A DNA stretch of 19,302 nt from an uncultured Colwellia sp. (GCA_913020705.1 CAJWBY010000082.1:1-19302); one strand, 5' to 3'; shown: positions 1-9,700, numbered from the stretch's first letter. Numbers and translations are program-made. The notes: generated by a model not told the origin, from the sequence alone.

Positions 1-124
1 TAGCTTCATTACCGTTTTGATCAGATACAACTAATTCATCCGGCATTTGGGCAGAAGAAAAAAAAGATAATAGAAAAAAAGATGCTACAAATTTTAAAGA
101 GAAACGCGTAGGAAACACAAGCAT
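1..124 (-). CDS. Exported protein of unknown function, N-terminal part only
   Basis: Reading leftward from an ATG at 124-122, the frame stays open to the window edge (41 codons). It begins MLVFPTRFSLKFVASFFLL and continues to ...FFSSA followed by QMPDELVVSD. This is a typical Sec signal peptide: a short positive N-region, a Phe/Leu-rich core, and a small-residue cleavage site after SSA near residue 25. The mature protein is therefore periplasmic, outer-membrane or secreted. Too little is visible to name a family. An in-frame ATG 15 codons upstream (169-167) would bury the signal peptide and has no clear ribosome site. A weak GGA lies about 12 bases before the chosen ATG. The gene is divergent from the decarboxylase-like gene at 544. 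Only the start is present, and its reality rests on the signal peptide and the open frame. Confidence 0.55.
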   Translation of the reverse strand, partial: MLVFPTRFSLKFVASFFLLSFFSSAQMPDELVVSDQNGNEA

Positions 125-543
125 ATTATATTGAAATCCAAAAAAAACCTGAGCATTTACTATAAACATGCAACAGACTAATTTCAATGAACAATACCTT
201 CTATTTAACGCTATAAGAGCATACATTATGCTTTTCCTTATAAATAACATGAAAATTATAATGTTTTTGTTTGTTATTATATGATTTAAACTTAGTCCAT
301 AAACCTAGTTATCAATACCAATCTATGTAATTCCCCGAACACTTATGCTTTTAAACTCATATAAAGGATAGTACAAATCATATTTATATTTCTGAAAAAC
401 GATCCTAATAAGTATCTGAATAACTGACATTTACTCCTATTAAAAAATTTGTTTTTACAATATATAAAGTTTAGAGTTTATGAGCGCGTCAACTTGAACA
501 ATTTTTCATTTTGATATCATAAAGTTATATTAAGGACATAAGT
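125..543. other. Divergent intergenic region, AT-rich
   Basis: This 419-bp gap separates the leftward exported-protein gene from the rightward decarboxylase-like gene, so it should carry both promoters. It is very AT-rich and many -10-like hexamers fit by chance. I could not fix a promoter with good spacing: TTGAAC at 494-499 and TATCAT at 515-520 are only 15 bp apart. A perfect 6-bp inverted repeat with a 3-nt centre, AGCATA-CAT-TATGCT at 218-232, is a possible protein-binding site, but only weakly supported. A Shine-Dalgarno AAGGA at 532-536 lies 7 bases before the ATG at 544. No convincing gene is seen here. Confidence 0.5.
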
Positions 544-1509
544 ATGAATAATAATCTCCCTCCCTACATTAACTATCCAGGCAACATGATTATACACCCG
601 CCCTGCAATATGGATAATGCCGATATGTATGGCTTTTTTGTTAAAGGAAAACTTGAAGCGCTACAAGCGAGTGTAGATCAATGCATCAATACGCCTGCTA
701 ATGGCAAGATGCACTTTAAAGTATTATCACCCTACATCATGCTAACATTTACTCAAGTTGGTAAAGTTGCTCCGGTCAATCCTCCTGGTAAAGATTATGG
801 CTGGTTTCCTGAAGGTGATGTTATCCCTTGGATTATGGTTGGCAGTATGGTCGAACATAATGGAAAACAAAAACTTGACCATATCTTCTGGTATCCTCGA
901 TTTACTTGGGTAGATGATGGTATGGCAATGATCACTGGCAGAGAAGTGTTGGGCTACCCTAAATACCTCGGCGATATAATTATGCCTAAGAAAAATGGCG
1001 ACCCGGCGACTAATTTTAGCTGTAGTGTGAAAGCTTTCCAGCCTTTTAATGTCGCTACAGAAATGGCGATTCACCCTCTTATTGAAGTAAATCAAACCAA
1101 AGATGGACCCGTAAAAAAAATAGAAACAATTTTTGATTTAATTGAACTCGCCATTAATACAAAAGACCTGCTCGATTTAGATTTAGCTGGAATAGAACAA
1201 ATTTTTGATATATTTAAAAAACCAGGTGTTGATCAGCTATTTCTTAAACAGTTTCCTGACTGTAGCGGTGATAAAGCGATATATCAGGCAATAATTCATG
1301 CGCCAGCCGCCATCAAAAAAATTCATTCAGTCGAACTGCTTGGTGGTGAATATAAATTAACCGTACAACAAGTTGATAGCTTTCCTTTGTTGGAAACACT
1401 AGGTCTCACATTGGGAGAGCAACAAACTGTACTGCCTTTTCATGTGAATTTTGACTTTGTTATCGAGAACGGAACAGAATTGGTCAATAATTCTGATATG
1501 ACAGCCTAA
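544..1509 (+). CDS. Acetoacetate decarboxylase-like (ADC superfamily) protein
   Basis: A 321-residue soluble protein without a signal peptide, so probably cytoplasmic. Its central motif GREVLGYPKYLGD (residues 132-144) matches the active-site segment of acetoacetate decarboxylases, where the first Lys of a Pro-Lys-Lys motif (Lys115 in Clostridium acetobutylicum) forms a Schiff base with a beta-keto acid. That Lys is present as Lys140. The second Lys (Lys116), which lowers the pKa of the nucleophile in true decarboxylases, is Tyr141 here. Members of the superfamily without it can do aldol/dehydration chemistry instead. The protein is longer than classical ADC (about 245 residues), with extra sequence at both ends. 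AAGGA 7 bases upstream supports this start. It precedes a FAD oxidoreductase on the same strand by 157 bp with no terminator seen between, so the two probably act together. The substrate is unknown. The family call is secure; the reaction is not. Confidence 0.85.
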   Translation: MNNNLPPYINYPGNMIIHPPCNMDNADMYGFFVKGKLEALQASVDQCINTPANGKMHFKVLSPYIMLTFTQVGKVAPVNPPGKDYGWFPEGDVIPWIMVGSMVEHNGKQKLDHIFWYPRFTWVDDGMAMITGREVLGYPKYLGDIIMPKKNGDPATNFSCSVKAFQPFNVATEMAIHPLIEVNQTKDGPVKKIETIFDLIELAINTKDLLDLDLAGIEQIFDIFKKPGVDQLFLKQFPDCSGDKAIYQAIIHAPAAIKKIHSVELLGGEYKLTVQQVDSFPLLETLGLTLGEQQTVLPFHVNFDFVIENGTELVNNSDMTA

Positions 1510-1639
1510 TATCACCTTTATCAGTGCATCGGAATTAAGAAAAGCGCTAACCTCAGTAGTTTAGCGGCTGTTGATGTATATGAGTAGCAAGGATGCTGCA
1601 TTACAATAATTTAATAGAGCTCTTGAGTCACTAAAGACT

Positions 1640-1683
1640 AGGAGCAACCAATTATGGAAATAAATAATGTCTATAACGACTAA
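1640..1683 (+). promoter_or_regulatory. Ribosome site and overlapping 9-residue leader ORF at the oxidoreductase start
   Basis: The best Shine-Dalgarno, AGGAG at 1640-1644, is well spaced (9 bases) for an ATG at 1654, not for the oxidoreductase ATG at 1667, which is 22 bases away. The ATG at 1654 opens a nine-codon frame (MEINNVYND) ending at TAA 1681-1683, which overlaps the oxidoreductase start in another frame. The oxidoreductase frame has a stop at 1661-1663, directly before its ATG, so its start cannot lie further upstream. A weak GGAA at 1657-1660 could serve the 1667 start directly. The layout suggests coupled initiation, but chance is possible. Confidence 0.35.
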
Positions 1684-3880
1684 AGGCTCCTCTGATAACG
1701 CAAATGCTACACCCGAAAAAATTGCCATTTTAGGCACTGGCGTAGCTGCTATGACCTCTGCTTTTTATTTAACAGATCAACCCAATTGGCAAGAAAAATA
1801 TGATATCACCGTTTACCAAATGGGCTGGCGTGCTGGTGGTAAAGGCGCAAGTGGCTGTAATGCCGAATATGGTGAGCGCATTGAAGAACACGGTTTACAT
1901 ATCTGGTTTGGTTTTTATGAAAATGCGTTTAAAACAATACAAAAAACTTATAGCCTCCTAGACCGACCAATAGGTGCCCCACTTCGTACTTGGGAAGAAG
2001 CCTTTAAACCTCACAGTTTTGTAGCATTAGAAGAATACATTAATGAGAAGTGGGAAACTTGGCCTATTAACTTTCCTACTAACAATTTAGTACCAGGTAC
2101 TAGCGTTAAAAGCTCAAGTCTTTGGGAGTTATTACCTTCGGCCTATTCTTGGATCAATGAAGCCATTGATGAATTAGAAGTTCACCTAATTGGTAACCAT
2201 GCTAGTCACATTGAGAAATGGCTGACAAAACTATCTAAAGAAATTGGCAAAGAACTAAAAAATATAAGTCACGCAACACTTCATTTAAAAGAGCTTATAG
2301 ATTCTTTACCAAAGAAAGCTAAAGATCATGATAGCGCAGTGATTAATGATATCTTCATGTTATTTAAAGCATTTAAAAAACTTAAAGATTTATTTCCACT
2401 GATTTTAGATCCCATACTAAATAATCTACCTGGCGTACGCCGTTTATTCATTATTATTGATTTAGGTCTCACAATCATTATCGGTATGATTGAAGACGAT
2501 GTTTTCACCAAAGGATTCGATGTTATAAATAACTATGACTACAAAAAATGGTTAATTAAACATGGTGCCAATGAAAAATATACGGCCAATTCTGCCGCAG
2601 TTATCGGATTCTATGACTTGGCTTTTGCCTATGAAGATGGCAGTGAGAAAAAACCCAATATAGAAGCTGGCACAATGCTTAGATCTTTTCTTAAGATAAG
2701 CCTTGAGTTTCGGGGAGCAATTATGTACAAAATGCAAGCCGGTATGGGAGACACAATATTCGCTCCTTTCTATCTAGCCCTCAAGGAACGTGGTGTAAAG
2801 TTTGAGTTTTTTCACAAAGTGGAAGAATTGATTCCTGAAGGAAATACCGTTTCAACAATTAAGTTAACAAAGCAAGTTAACCTAAAAACGGGTGTTGCAG
2901 AATATAACCCTTTGGTAGAAGTTTATGGGCAAGATTCTGTAAAAGGAACGCCACCTCTCGACTGCTGGCCCAGTAAACCAAATTATGATCAAATAGATCC
3001 AACTCAAGCAAAATTATTACAAGATAATAATATTAACTTAGAGTCGTTCTGGTCAAATTGGGGAAAGATCTACCAAGAACATACATCGAAAGCCCTCCCC
3101 GAAATCACCCTGAAAAAAGGGGTGGATTTCGATAAGATTATTTTTGGTATTTCCGTAGCGTCATTACCGCATTTATGCCCTAAGCTATTAGAAAAAAGCG
3201 AGCCATTGAAGCTCACCACTGAAAAAATAAAAACAGTCGTCACTCAAGCTTATCAAGTATGGAATAACGTTACTCTGGAAGGTTTAGGATGGTCTCATAA
3301 TCCTAAGTCTGATCCTACAGCACAACCTGTTTTATCAAGTTTTGTTGAACCCTTTGATACTTGGGCATGTATGGACCAGTTACTTTGTAGAGAAGATTGG
3401 CCAGCGACCCATCAACCCAAAAATATCGCTTATTTTTGTAATGTAATGCCTGTCGACTCATTTCCTCCTGCTAGTGATTCAAGCTTTCCTGCCCAGTGTT
3501 ACGACACGGTTAAGAAAAATGCCATGAAAAACCTTACAGAGGATATTTACAACTTATGGCCAGCAGTCGCCCAAAAAGGAGAATTTAACTGGGATATTTT
3601 GGTAGATATTCACGATAAAGAAGGTGAAGCTCGTTTTGACAGTCAATTCTGGCGAGCAAACATTGACCCAAGTGAACGCTACGTTCTGTCTGTTGTCGAC
3701 AGCACAAAGTTCAGACTAGCTACTGATGAAAGTGGTTTTGATAACCTTTATCTGACCGGTGACTGGATAAAAACAGGCTTGAATGTTGGTTGTGTAGAAG
3801 CGGCAACTATGGCAGGCATGCAAACATCGAGAGCAATTTGTGGACACCCAGAAAGTATACATGGGGAAAGTGATTTTTAA
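1667..3880 (+). CDS. FAD-dependent amine oxidase / phytoene desaturase-like oxidoreductase
   Basis: A 737-residue flavoprotein. Near the N-terminus, KIAILGTGVAAMTSAFYL (residues 18-35) is a Rossmann GxGxxx dinucleotide-binding loop. It is followed by RAGGKGAS (55-62), the flavin-contacting motif of the amine oxidase/carotenoid desaturase family, and by GLHIWFGFYENAF (76-88), typical of phytoene-desaturase-like enzymes. The C-terminal NLYLTGDWIKTG through GCVEAATMAGM (693-717) is the second FAD-binding motif closing the fold. The middle contains a long insert with a hydrophobic stretch (about 260-276) that could touch a membrane. At 737 residues it is well above the roughly 450-550 of ordinary carotenoid desaturases. 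It lies downstream of the ADC-like gene on the same strand and is followed directly by a terminator, so the two form a likely operon. It probably oxidises or desaturates a lipophilic or amine substrate, which the sequence does not identify. No other carotenoid genes are visible. Confidence 0.85.
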   Translation: MSITTKGSSDNANATPEKIAILGTGVAAMTSAFYLTDQPNWQEKYDITVYQMGWRAGGKGASGCNAEYGERIEEHGLHIWFGFYENAFKTIQKTYSLLDRPIGAPLRTWEEAFKPHSFVALEEYINEKWETWPINFPTNNLVPGTSVKSSSLWELLPSAYSWINEAIDELEVHLIGNHASHIEKWLTKLSKEIGKELKNISHATLHLKELIDSLPKKAKDHDSAVINDIFMLFKAFKKLKDLFPLILDPILNNLPGVRRLFIIIDLGLTIIIGMIEDDVFTKGFDVINNYDYKKWLIKHGANEKYTANSAAVIGFYDLAFAYEDGSEKKPNIEAGTMLRSFLKISLEFRGAIMYKMQAGMGDTIFAPFYLALKERGVKFEFFHKVEELIPEGNTVSTIKLTKQVNLKTGVAEYNPLVEVYGQDSVKGTPPLDCWPSKPNYDQIDPTQAKLLQDNNINLESFWSNWGKIYQEHTSKALPEITLKKGVDFDKIIFGISVASLPHLCPKLLEKSEPLKLTTEKIKTVVTQAYQVWNNVTLEGLGWSHNPKSDPTAQPVLSSFVEPFDTWACMDQLLCREDWPATHQPKNIAYFCNVMPVDSFPPASDSSFPAQCYDTVKKNAMKNLTEDIYNLWPAVAQKGEFNWDILVDIHDKEGEARFDSQFWRANIDPSERYVLSVVDSTKFRLATDESGFDNLYLTGDWIKTGLNVGCVEAATMAGMQTSRAICGHPESIHGESDF

Positions 3881-3978
3881 TTAATGAGTCATTCACTATC
3901 GAAAATAGCATTAGCGACTGATGATTTCTTATGAATTTCAAACAAAAAGCCCGAATATCGCTATTCGGGCTTTCTTTT
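3873..3978 (+). repeat. 106-bp terminator repeat, copy A
   Basis: These 106 bp match 14629-14734 without gaps and with 9 differences by hand count (about 91%). Copy A begins inside the last codons of the oxidoreductase gene and ends with the T-run of the hairpin terminator. The conserved part is not only the hairpin: an upstream block CACTATCG...ATAGCATTAGCGACTGA and ATGAATTTCAAAC is also kept. A second short block lies further downstream (4006-4030) and also has counterparts at the other copies. Confidence 0.85.
3946..3977 (+). terminator. Rho-independent terminator after the oxidoreductase operon
   Basis: A perfect 12-bp stem, AAAGCCCGAATA (3946-3957) and TATTCGGGCTTT (3962-3973), encloses a 4-base loop TCGC and is followed by CTTTT. 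The left arm is preceded by an A-run, so the hairpin could also stop transcription of the leftward regulator gene that ends at 4169. The rest of the gap up to 4168 is AT-rich, with no further gene seen. Confidence 0.92.
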
Positions 3979-4168
3979 CAATATTTGGTTATGGAATTAA
4001 AATATATCATACTGCCACACAACCTTAACAGATTGATTTTAACATAAGATTAAAAGTAAACTAAAACATCCTACATTATATCCTTGACCTAATAACTCCT
4101 ACTAATTGCTGAATTATTTACTAAAACTCAATTTAGCTTTTAAAACGCCTATAGCAAACTAATGATAA

Positions 4169-6247
4169 TTATTGTAATGAGATACTATAGATATCAGCAC
4201 CACTTAGGCCTTGCATTGTAACAGCTACTTGATCAGTATCTATCGGTGAAAAAGCACGATAGTTACGTACGCTAAATACAGGAAAGGTCATTATATCTTG
4301 TTCAACTCCGTTAGTATCAATTCGAACTAATTTATCAAGTTCTTGATCACGCTTTAAATAATGTAAGGCGTTATTTAAATAAAAGAAGCTTCCCCAGTCT
4401 TTGCTGTTCAAATCGGGTGTGACTCGATGACTTGTTGTTTTGTCTTTTGACAAATAGAAGATGCCATCAACATTTTCTTTACTGTAATAAATGCCACCAT
4501 CTGCTGATTCAATAGCAAACATTCCATGATCGGCAGTCACTAACTCAATTGAATGGTTTATAAAGCTATAACGATAAATTCCCCAGTCACCATCTACGTT
4601 AGATGAGAAGAGTATAGACTTACCATCCATTGAATAGGAAGGGTTTCTAACATCACCCTCTATTTCAAACAACTGTGTTTGCATTCCTTCAGGCAGAGTT
4701 CCATGAAACATTACAAATTTTTCTGACTTAGGTTTTTTAATTGAGACTACAAAGCTATTTTCACTAGGTGACACCGTAGGAATCGTAACTTGTCCTTGAT
4801 TAAAGGTAAGTTGTTTACTGGCATTCTTATCTTTAAGCCATAACTCCCAGCCTCCAGATCTATTTGATAAAAAGATCATCGCTTTGCTTTTTGCAACATA
4901 CTGACCGTATAAGTCTCGTGATGAAGAAGCGAGCTGTTTTATTAACTTCCCTGAATCTAACGAATGTATTGCAATATGTTCTTGAGCAATATGTTGAGAA
5001 AAATAAAGTAATTTCAATTGCTCATCAACAGCAATAGAACCAACCCCACTACCTCGATAAAACTCCTTAATAATTTTACTTTTCACATCGTATTTTGAAA
5101 TAGCAAAAGAATCTTCTTTGGATGAGTTATAGTAAAAAGCGTTATTAGCATGGTCCCATGCCAAACCAATTAATGTATTTTCATTTTCTACAATAAGTTG
5201 CTCTTTACCTGTTTCATCTATTGAATATATTGACGAATTCAATCCTGTAGAGCGAACAACTAGCATTTCCTTACTATCTGCAGCCCATTTCATCATCAGA
5301 TCTTTTTCTCCTGCATTTGGAAAGCTGTAAGGTTTGAACGTTTTATCTAAAATATGATAGACAACAACAGCAACACGATCTGGGAACGTCTTAGCGTAAG
5401 CTACTTTGGTACCGTCTGGTGACCAGTCAAGGCCCTGAAAAAAGCCTGAACTCATACAATCATCAGCTATTAGTTGATCGTTATTGCCAATAAGTTCTCG
5501 TATATGTAATGAACAACCATTTAGATCGTCTTTTCTAAAATAAGCCAGTGATTGGCTGTCAGGTGACCAAGAAGGGGAAACATCATGTTGATTAGTCATT
5601 GATACTTGGCGGAGTGTCGGGTTTGTAGTGCCAAGCTCCTCAATAAAAATTTGCGATTTTTTCTTATTTCTTCGCCACTGAAATGCTAAGAATTGACCAT
5701 CAGGTGATACGGCGGCTTGTTCTTCAACGCCCTCAAAATTAGTTATTTTAGTTGGCATCGATAGAGGAGTTTTCACGGGTGCAATGACATCATTTTCATT
5801 ATTAATAATGATTATAAAAATAGCCGTTAGCGTGATAAAAAATAAGCTTAAATATTTAATATACTTATTCTTAAGTGAAGAGTTAACCTTTTGAATAGCT
5901 TTAGGTAATTCATCTACAACTTGCGGTGTTGCTATCATTTGGTAGCCCACTTTCGTTACTGTTTTTAAGATAGCTTCGGGATCTAAGCCTAATTCAGAAA
6001 AAGACTTTCGCAGGTGCCAAATTGCATTACCTGCCCCCCGCTTACCTACTTCAATGTTTCCTAGCCAAATTTGTTCAATAGCTTGTTCTTTAGTAACGGT
6101 TGTACCAGAGTGAAGAATTAATAGTTTTAAAAACTCAAAAACTTTTGCAGGTAAAGTAATTGACTGCTGTCCAACACGAATCGTCATATCATGACAATTG
6201 ATAATACATTGATTAATCTGATATTTATGATGAGGTAATGTAATCAT
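4169..6247 (-). CDS. CadC/ToxR-type transmembrane transcription regulator with TolB-like beta-propeller
   Basis: A 692-residue one-component regulator. Residues 1-108 form an OmpR/PhoB-type winged helix: ITLPAKVFEFLKLLILHSG..VTKEQAIEQIW, then GNAIWHLRKSFSELG as recognition helix and KTVTKVGYQMI as wing. One membrane helix follows at about 129-148 (YLSLFFITLTAIFIIIIN). The remaining 540 residues should be periplasmic and carry repeated PD40/TolB-like blades with motifs such as VSPDGQFLAF, WSPDSQSLAY, WSPDGTKVAYA and YSMDGKSILFSS. In the family, the cytoplasmic domain binds DNA while the periplasmic domain senses a ligand or envelope state. The gene diverges from the subtilase pair at 6732 across a 484-bp gap, which makes that pair the obvious candidate target. 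Its ligand is unknown. The ATG at 6247 is followed directly by the winged-helix sequence, which supports this start. Confidence 0.92.
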   Translation of the reverse strand: MITLPHHKYQINQCIINCHDMTIRVGQQSITLPAKVFEFLKLLILHSGTTVTKEQAIEQIWLGNIEVGKRGAGNAIWHLRKSFSELGLDPEAILKTVTKVGYQMIATPQVVDELPKAIQKVNSSLKNKYIKYLSLFFITLTAIFIIIINNENDVIAPVKTPLSMPTKITNFEGVEEQAAVSPDGQFLAFQWRRNKKKSQIFIEELGTTNPTLRQVSMTNQHDVSPSWSPDSQSLAYFRKDDLNGCSLHIRELIGNNDQLIADDCMSSGFFQGLDWSPDGTKVAYAKTFPDRVAVVVYHILDKTFKPYSFPNAGEKDLMMKWAADSKEMLVVRSTGLNSSIYSIDETGKEQLIVENENTLIGLAWDHANNAFYYNSSKEDSFAISKYDVKSKIIKEFYRGSGVGSIAVDEQLKLLYFSQHIAQEHIAIHSLDSGKLIKQLASSSRDLYGQYVAKSKAMIFLSNRSGGWELWLKDKNASKQLTFNQGQVTIPTVSPSENSFVVSIKKPKSEKFVMFHGTLPEGMQTQLFEIEGDVRNPSYSMDGKSILFSSNVDGDWGIYRYSFINHSIELVTADHGMFAIESADGGIYYSKENVDGIFYLSKDKTTSHRVTPDLNSKDWGSFFYLNNALHYLKRDQELDKLVRIDTNGVEQDIMTFPVFSVRNYRAFSPIDTDQVAVTMQGLSGADIYSISLQ

Positions 6248-6341
6248 TCTTACAGATTTTATTCCTTAAAATTGAATATATATCTAGTTGCTTTTAGCGT
6301 ATAGAACATGATTTCAGAGAATTGATTGCTCGATATACTAT

Positions 6342-6356
6342 ATAGCTAAAAGCTAT
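6342..6356. promoter_or_regulatory. Inverted repeat, possible operator near the regulator start
   Basis: ATAGCT-AAA-AGCTAT is a perfect 6-bp palindrome with a 3-base centre, 95 bp upstream of the regulator ATG on its template side. It could be a binding site for autoregulation. Winged-helix regulators of this class more often bind direct repeats, and the region is AT-rich, so the assignment is weak. Confidence 0.25.
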
Positions 6357-6610
6357 TTGCAAACATTATAATTTTATAATAATAAAAATTGTTGCATCCT
6401 TTATTATTCATGTTAGCTAGCCGTGTCTAAACAAATCGGTGAAATTTAATGATTTTTACACCTCAGAGTTAGCTTCACTCCAATTAGTCACCTCAAAAAA
6501 GATTCGATTCATAACAAGTCATCATCAAAAGATTCAAACACAAACTACTGATAAATAAGAAATTGAAAAAGAAATGAAATAAAAATGAATGATAATTGAA
6601 AGCCCTCCCA

Positions 6611-6639
6611 TTGCCTGGCCCTTAGTTACTATTTATTAA
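6611..6639 (+). promoter_or_regulatory. Possible sigma70 promoter for the subtilase pair
   Basis: TTGCCT at 6611-6616 and TATTAA at 6634-6639 are separated by 17 bp. Each matches the consensus at four of six positions. This would start transcription near 6646 and leave a leader of about 85 bases before the ATG at 6732. The match is modest and was found by eye. Confidence 0.3.
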
Positions 6640-6731
6640 TAGAGCAAGATCAGATTTTAGCAGCTAAAAACGACAACTAACAAATGCTGAGATCTGAGTT
6701 TCTTAAATCCTAATAAAAAGAAGAGGCATAA

Positions 6732-9700
6732 ATGATTTTCAAATCATCAACCGTCGCTTTAGTTATTTCATCGGTGTTAGCTGTTTCAGCTAACGCCAAT
6801 GATGCACAGAATGCTAATAATCAGCTTTCTGTTGGAAAAATAACTAACAGCTCACAAGAATTGAATACAGATGTAAAAAGCCCATTTGTTATTTCCAAAG
6901 AAAACACTGGTGTTTACTTAATCACCCTTTCAGAAAAAAGCGCTTTAGATGCTTCATACGCACAACTGGGTAATAATAGAAGCTCAGTTGTTACGAAAAT
7001 AGAAGCTCAACAAAAATCCCTACTTAAAACAATTCGTAGTTTGGATGCTTCAGCAGTTTTAACCCGTAAAGCACGATTAACTGAAAATGCGCTTTATGCA
7101 CAAATTACTCATGAGGCTGCAACGCAATTAACCAATAACACGCACGTTATCAATATTGAATTGTTAAGTGAAGAGCCAAGATATTCATCTACGGATGAGT
7201 TCAAAAAATTTCCTTTCTTAAATATTAAAGATGCTGGGGATTCTGTTACCGTTGCTATAATTGGTAATGGTATTGACTATACACATAAATCTTTAGGCGG
7301 TAATGGTGACTATGCTAGTGCATGGGCTAATAGAAGTAATGCGTGGGATGGTTTCCCAACTGATACCGTTATTGGCGGTTTAGATTTTTCAGCGGATGGT
7401 GAAGGTTATCATTCGATTGATTACAATCCGATTGAAGACGCTGCTGATATAAACGCTATAGCAGGTGATATTCCATCAGGTACTGCAGTAGCTGCACAAA
7501 TTTTAGCGCATGCGCCAGACGCAAAAATTTTATCTTACAAAACCTATGATTGGGCAAGTAAGTATTTCTTCCCTGTTTTAGACGTTATTATTGATCCAAA
7601 CCAAGATGGCGACATTAGCGATCGTCCTGACGTTATTGTAATGAACGCTTACGGTAACGGTGCTTTTTATGTTGAAGACGACACAAACGGTTCTTCAGTA
7701 ACAAGAGAAATAAACCTAGTTCGTCGTCTTTCTGCTGCAGGTTCGCTTGTTGTTGTTGGTGCAGGCCGAACTTATTACAACTCATACTTTAATCTTGCAT
7801 GGCGAGGTGCGGTGCCAGAAGCATTAACGGTTGGTTCAGTAAACATTAATGATGAAAGTGTTGTTTTGTCCGACTTTACACCAGCTGGCCCTACACGTGG
7901 GACACATCAATTAAAACCTGAAGTAGTTGCACCAGCAGAAGATATAGTTGGTCCTATTGCTGGCACTGGAGATGTTGAAGGAGAACTTCCTTCGCACACG
8001 ACTTACGCAGCAGCTTATGCGGCAGGAACAGTAGCGAAAATTTTAGCTAACTACCCTGAGCTGAGCCCATTAGAAGCTAAAGCATTAATTGCTAATACGG
8101 CAATTTCTACTGGAATTGTTGGTTCAACAACCTATCTTGAAGAATTAGACCGCACGGTAACTACTGTTGCGGAAGTTCCATTTATGGGAACAGGTTTAGT
8201 GAATGGTGACATTGCTATAACTGCTGATGCAGTTGTTTGGGAAACAGGAAATTACCAACCTGGTCTTGCTTTTGGCTTTGTTGAAGCATCAACCTCAGCG
8301 GCTGTAAGTAAAGACATTACCATTAAAAACTTAACTGATGAAGTGCAAACGTATTCATTAAGTACATTCACTTCGGGTGAAAAAAGCAATAATGCTGCAG
8401 TGAGTTTCATTTACCCTGAAACCATTAATGTACCTGCAAATCACTCTGTGGTTTTCAATGTCACTATGGTAGTTGATGCAAGCAAGTTAACCGAACAAGG
8501 CATGTCATCTACAAATGACTACACCATCGCTAATTTCACTAAAGAAAATGTTAATGGTTACATTGTATTTAATAATACAGATGAGTCATCTGCTCAGTTA
8601 AAAATGCCATGGCAAGTTTTCCCAAAAAACGCTCAACCATTATTCAAAAGTAACCTTCAGGAAAGTTGGGAAATTCCTTATGAAGCCAATGATTGGATAG
8701 ATCAATTATGGGCTGCTTGGGCGAGTGCACTTAGTAATCTGATTGACCTTAAAAATGAAGGCGTAGCAACAAAGACAATTTATACTATTCCTCTGATGCA
8801 TTCTTCACCAGCTATTACTGACAGCAAAGTTGGCGGCCAAGGGCACATGCTTAAAAACATTGGTGCCAATGTTTTTGCTGACCAAATGTGTGAATCAGGT
8901 AAAAAATTGAGTGTTGCAGTACAAATGTTTGATAAATGGGATATTCCTATGGCAGAACATTTTGATAAAGCAGGTCATTTACTCACTTATTTTAGTATTT
9001 ATACTGAAGAATATACCGAACGCATGGGTGCAGATCCAATTGCAATAGATAGTGATAGTAATAGAACTGATAATGACGTACTTGCTTATATTGAAGTTTT
9101 CATTGATAACGATGGCAAACCTCAAGCTGAATTTATTGATTACGAAAAAGAATATGAATGGTGGAACCCATCTGGACGTTTTACACCTTCAACACTTGGT
9201 ACTGATGTAAGTATTGGTGACGATACAGTAGTTGCTAATATTTGTTTAGAAGAGTTGTATCACGATGATATTCAGTCACCTGAATTATGGGATGGCGAAT
9301 TAGGTTGGCAGTTTGCGACTGACCGTGATGCTGCTCCAGATTTTGATGGCGAAATGATCATCTACAACCCTGTAATTATGGGACGTTCTTTTACTGAAGT
9401 CATTGACCATACAGGCGAATTTAACTATCCACCATGGACTTACACCAACTGTGATCCAAATGGTACTGATTGGGGTGGTAACCCTTACCCTGAAGATTAT
9501 TGTATCGAAGAAAAAAATAGCTTTCTTGGCTCTCATACAGGTATTGCTAAGTTAATGGATGACGAAGAAGCTGAATTAACTTGGTCTAATAAAGTGGTGT
9601 TAGCACCAGGAGAAATGGCACGTTTATCGGTAACAACAGTTAATGATTGTGATGCCAATCTTGTGCGTTTTGAGCCTTTTATTCCAAATAAAGCGTGTGG

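Larger units (their letters stand above)
6248..6731. other. Divergent control region between regulator and subtilase genes
   Basis: This 484-bp gap has no gene that I can support. It is AT-rich except for a short C-rich stretch around 6600-6625. Two perfect inverted repeats lie near the regulator: ATAGCT-AAA-AGCTAT at 6342-6356 and ATTATAA-TT-TTATAAT at 6365-6380. The rightward subtilase gene has a strong purine-rich ribosome site (AAGAAGAGG, about 6718-6726) just before its ATG at 6732. The length of the gap fits a region controlled by the divergent winged-helix regulator. Confidence 0.6.

Noticed and set aside
168..284. 38-codon rightward open frame with a hydrophobic C-terminal part
   Set aside because: It has no ribosome site before its ATG and lies in very AT-rich sequence, where hydrophobic short frames arise by chance. 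It also overlaps the upstream region of the leftward exported-protein gene.
8001..8003. Thr424 of the pseudoprotease as a replacement nucleophile
   Set aside because: The positions for the Asp, His and oxyanion Asn are also lost, so no charge relay is available to activate a Thr in the known S8 mechanism.
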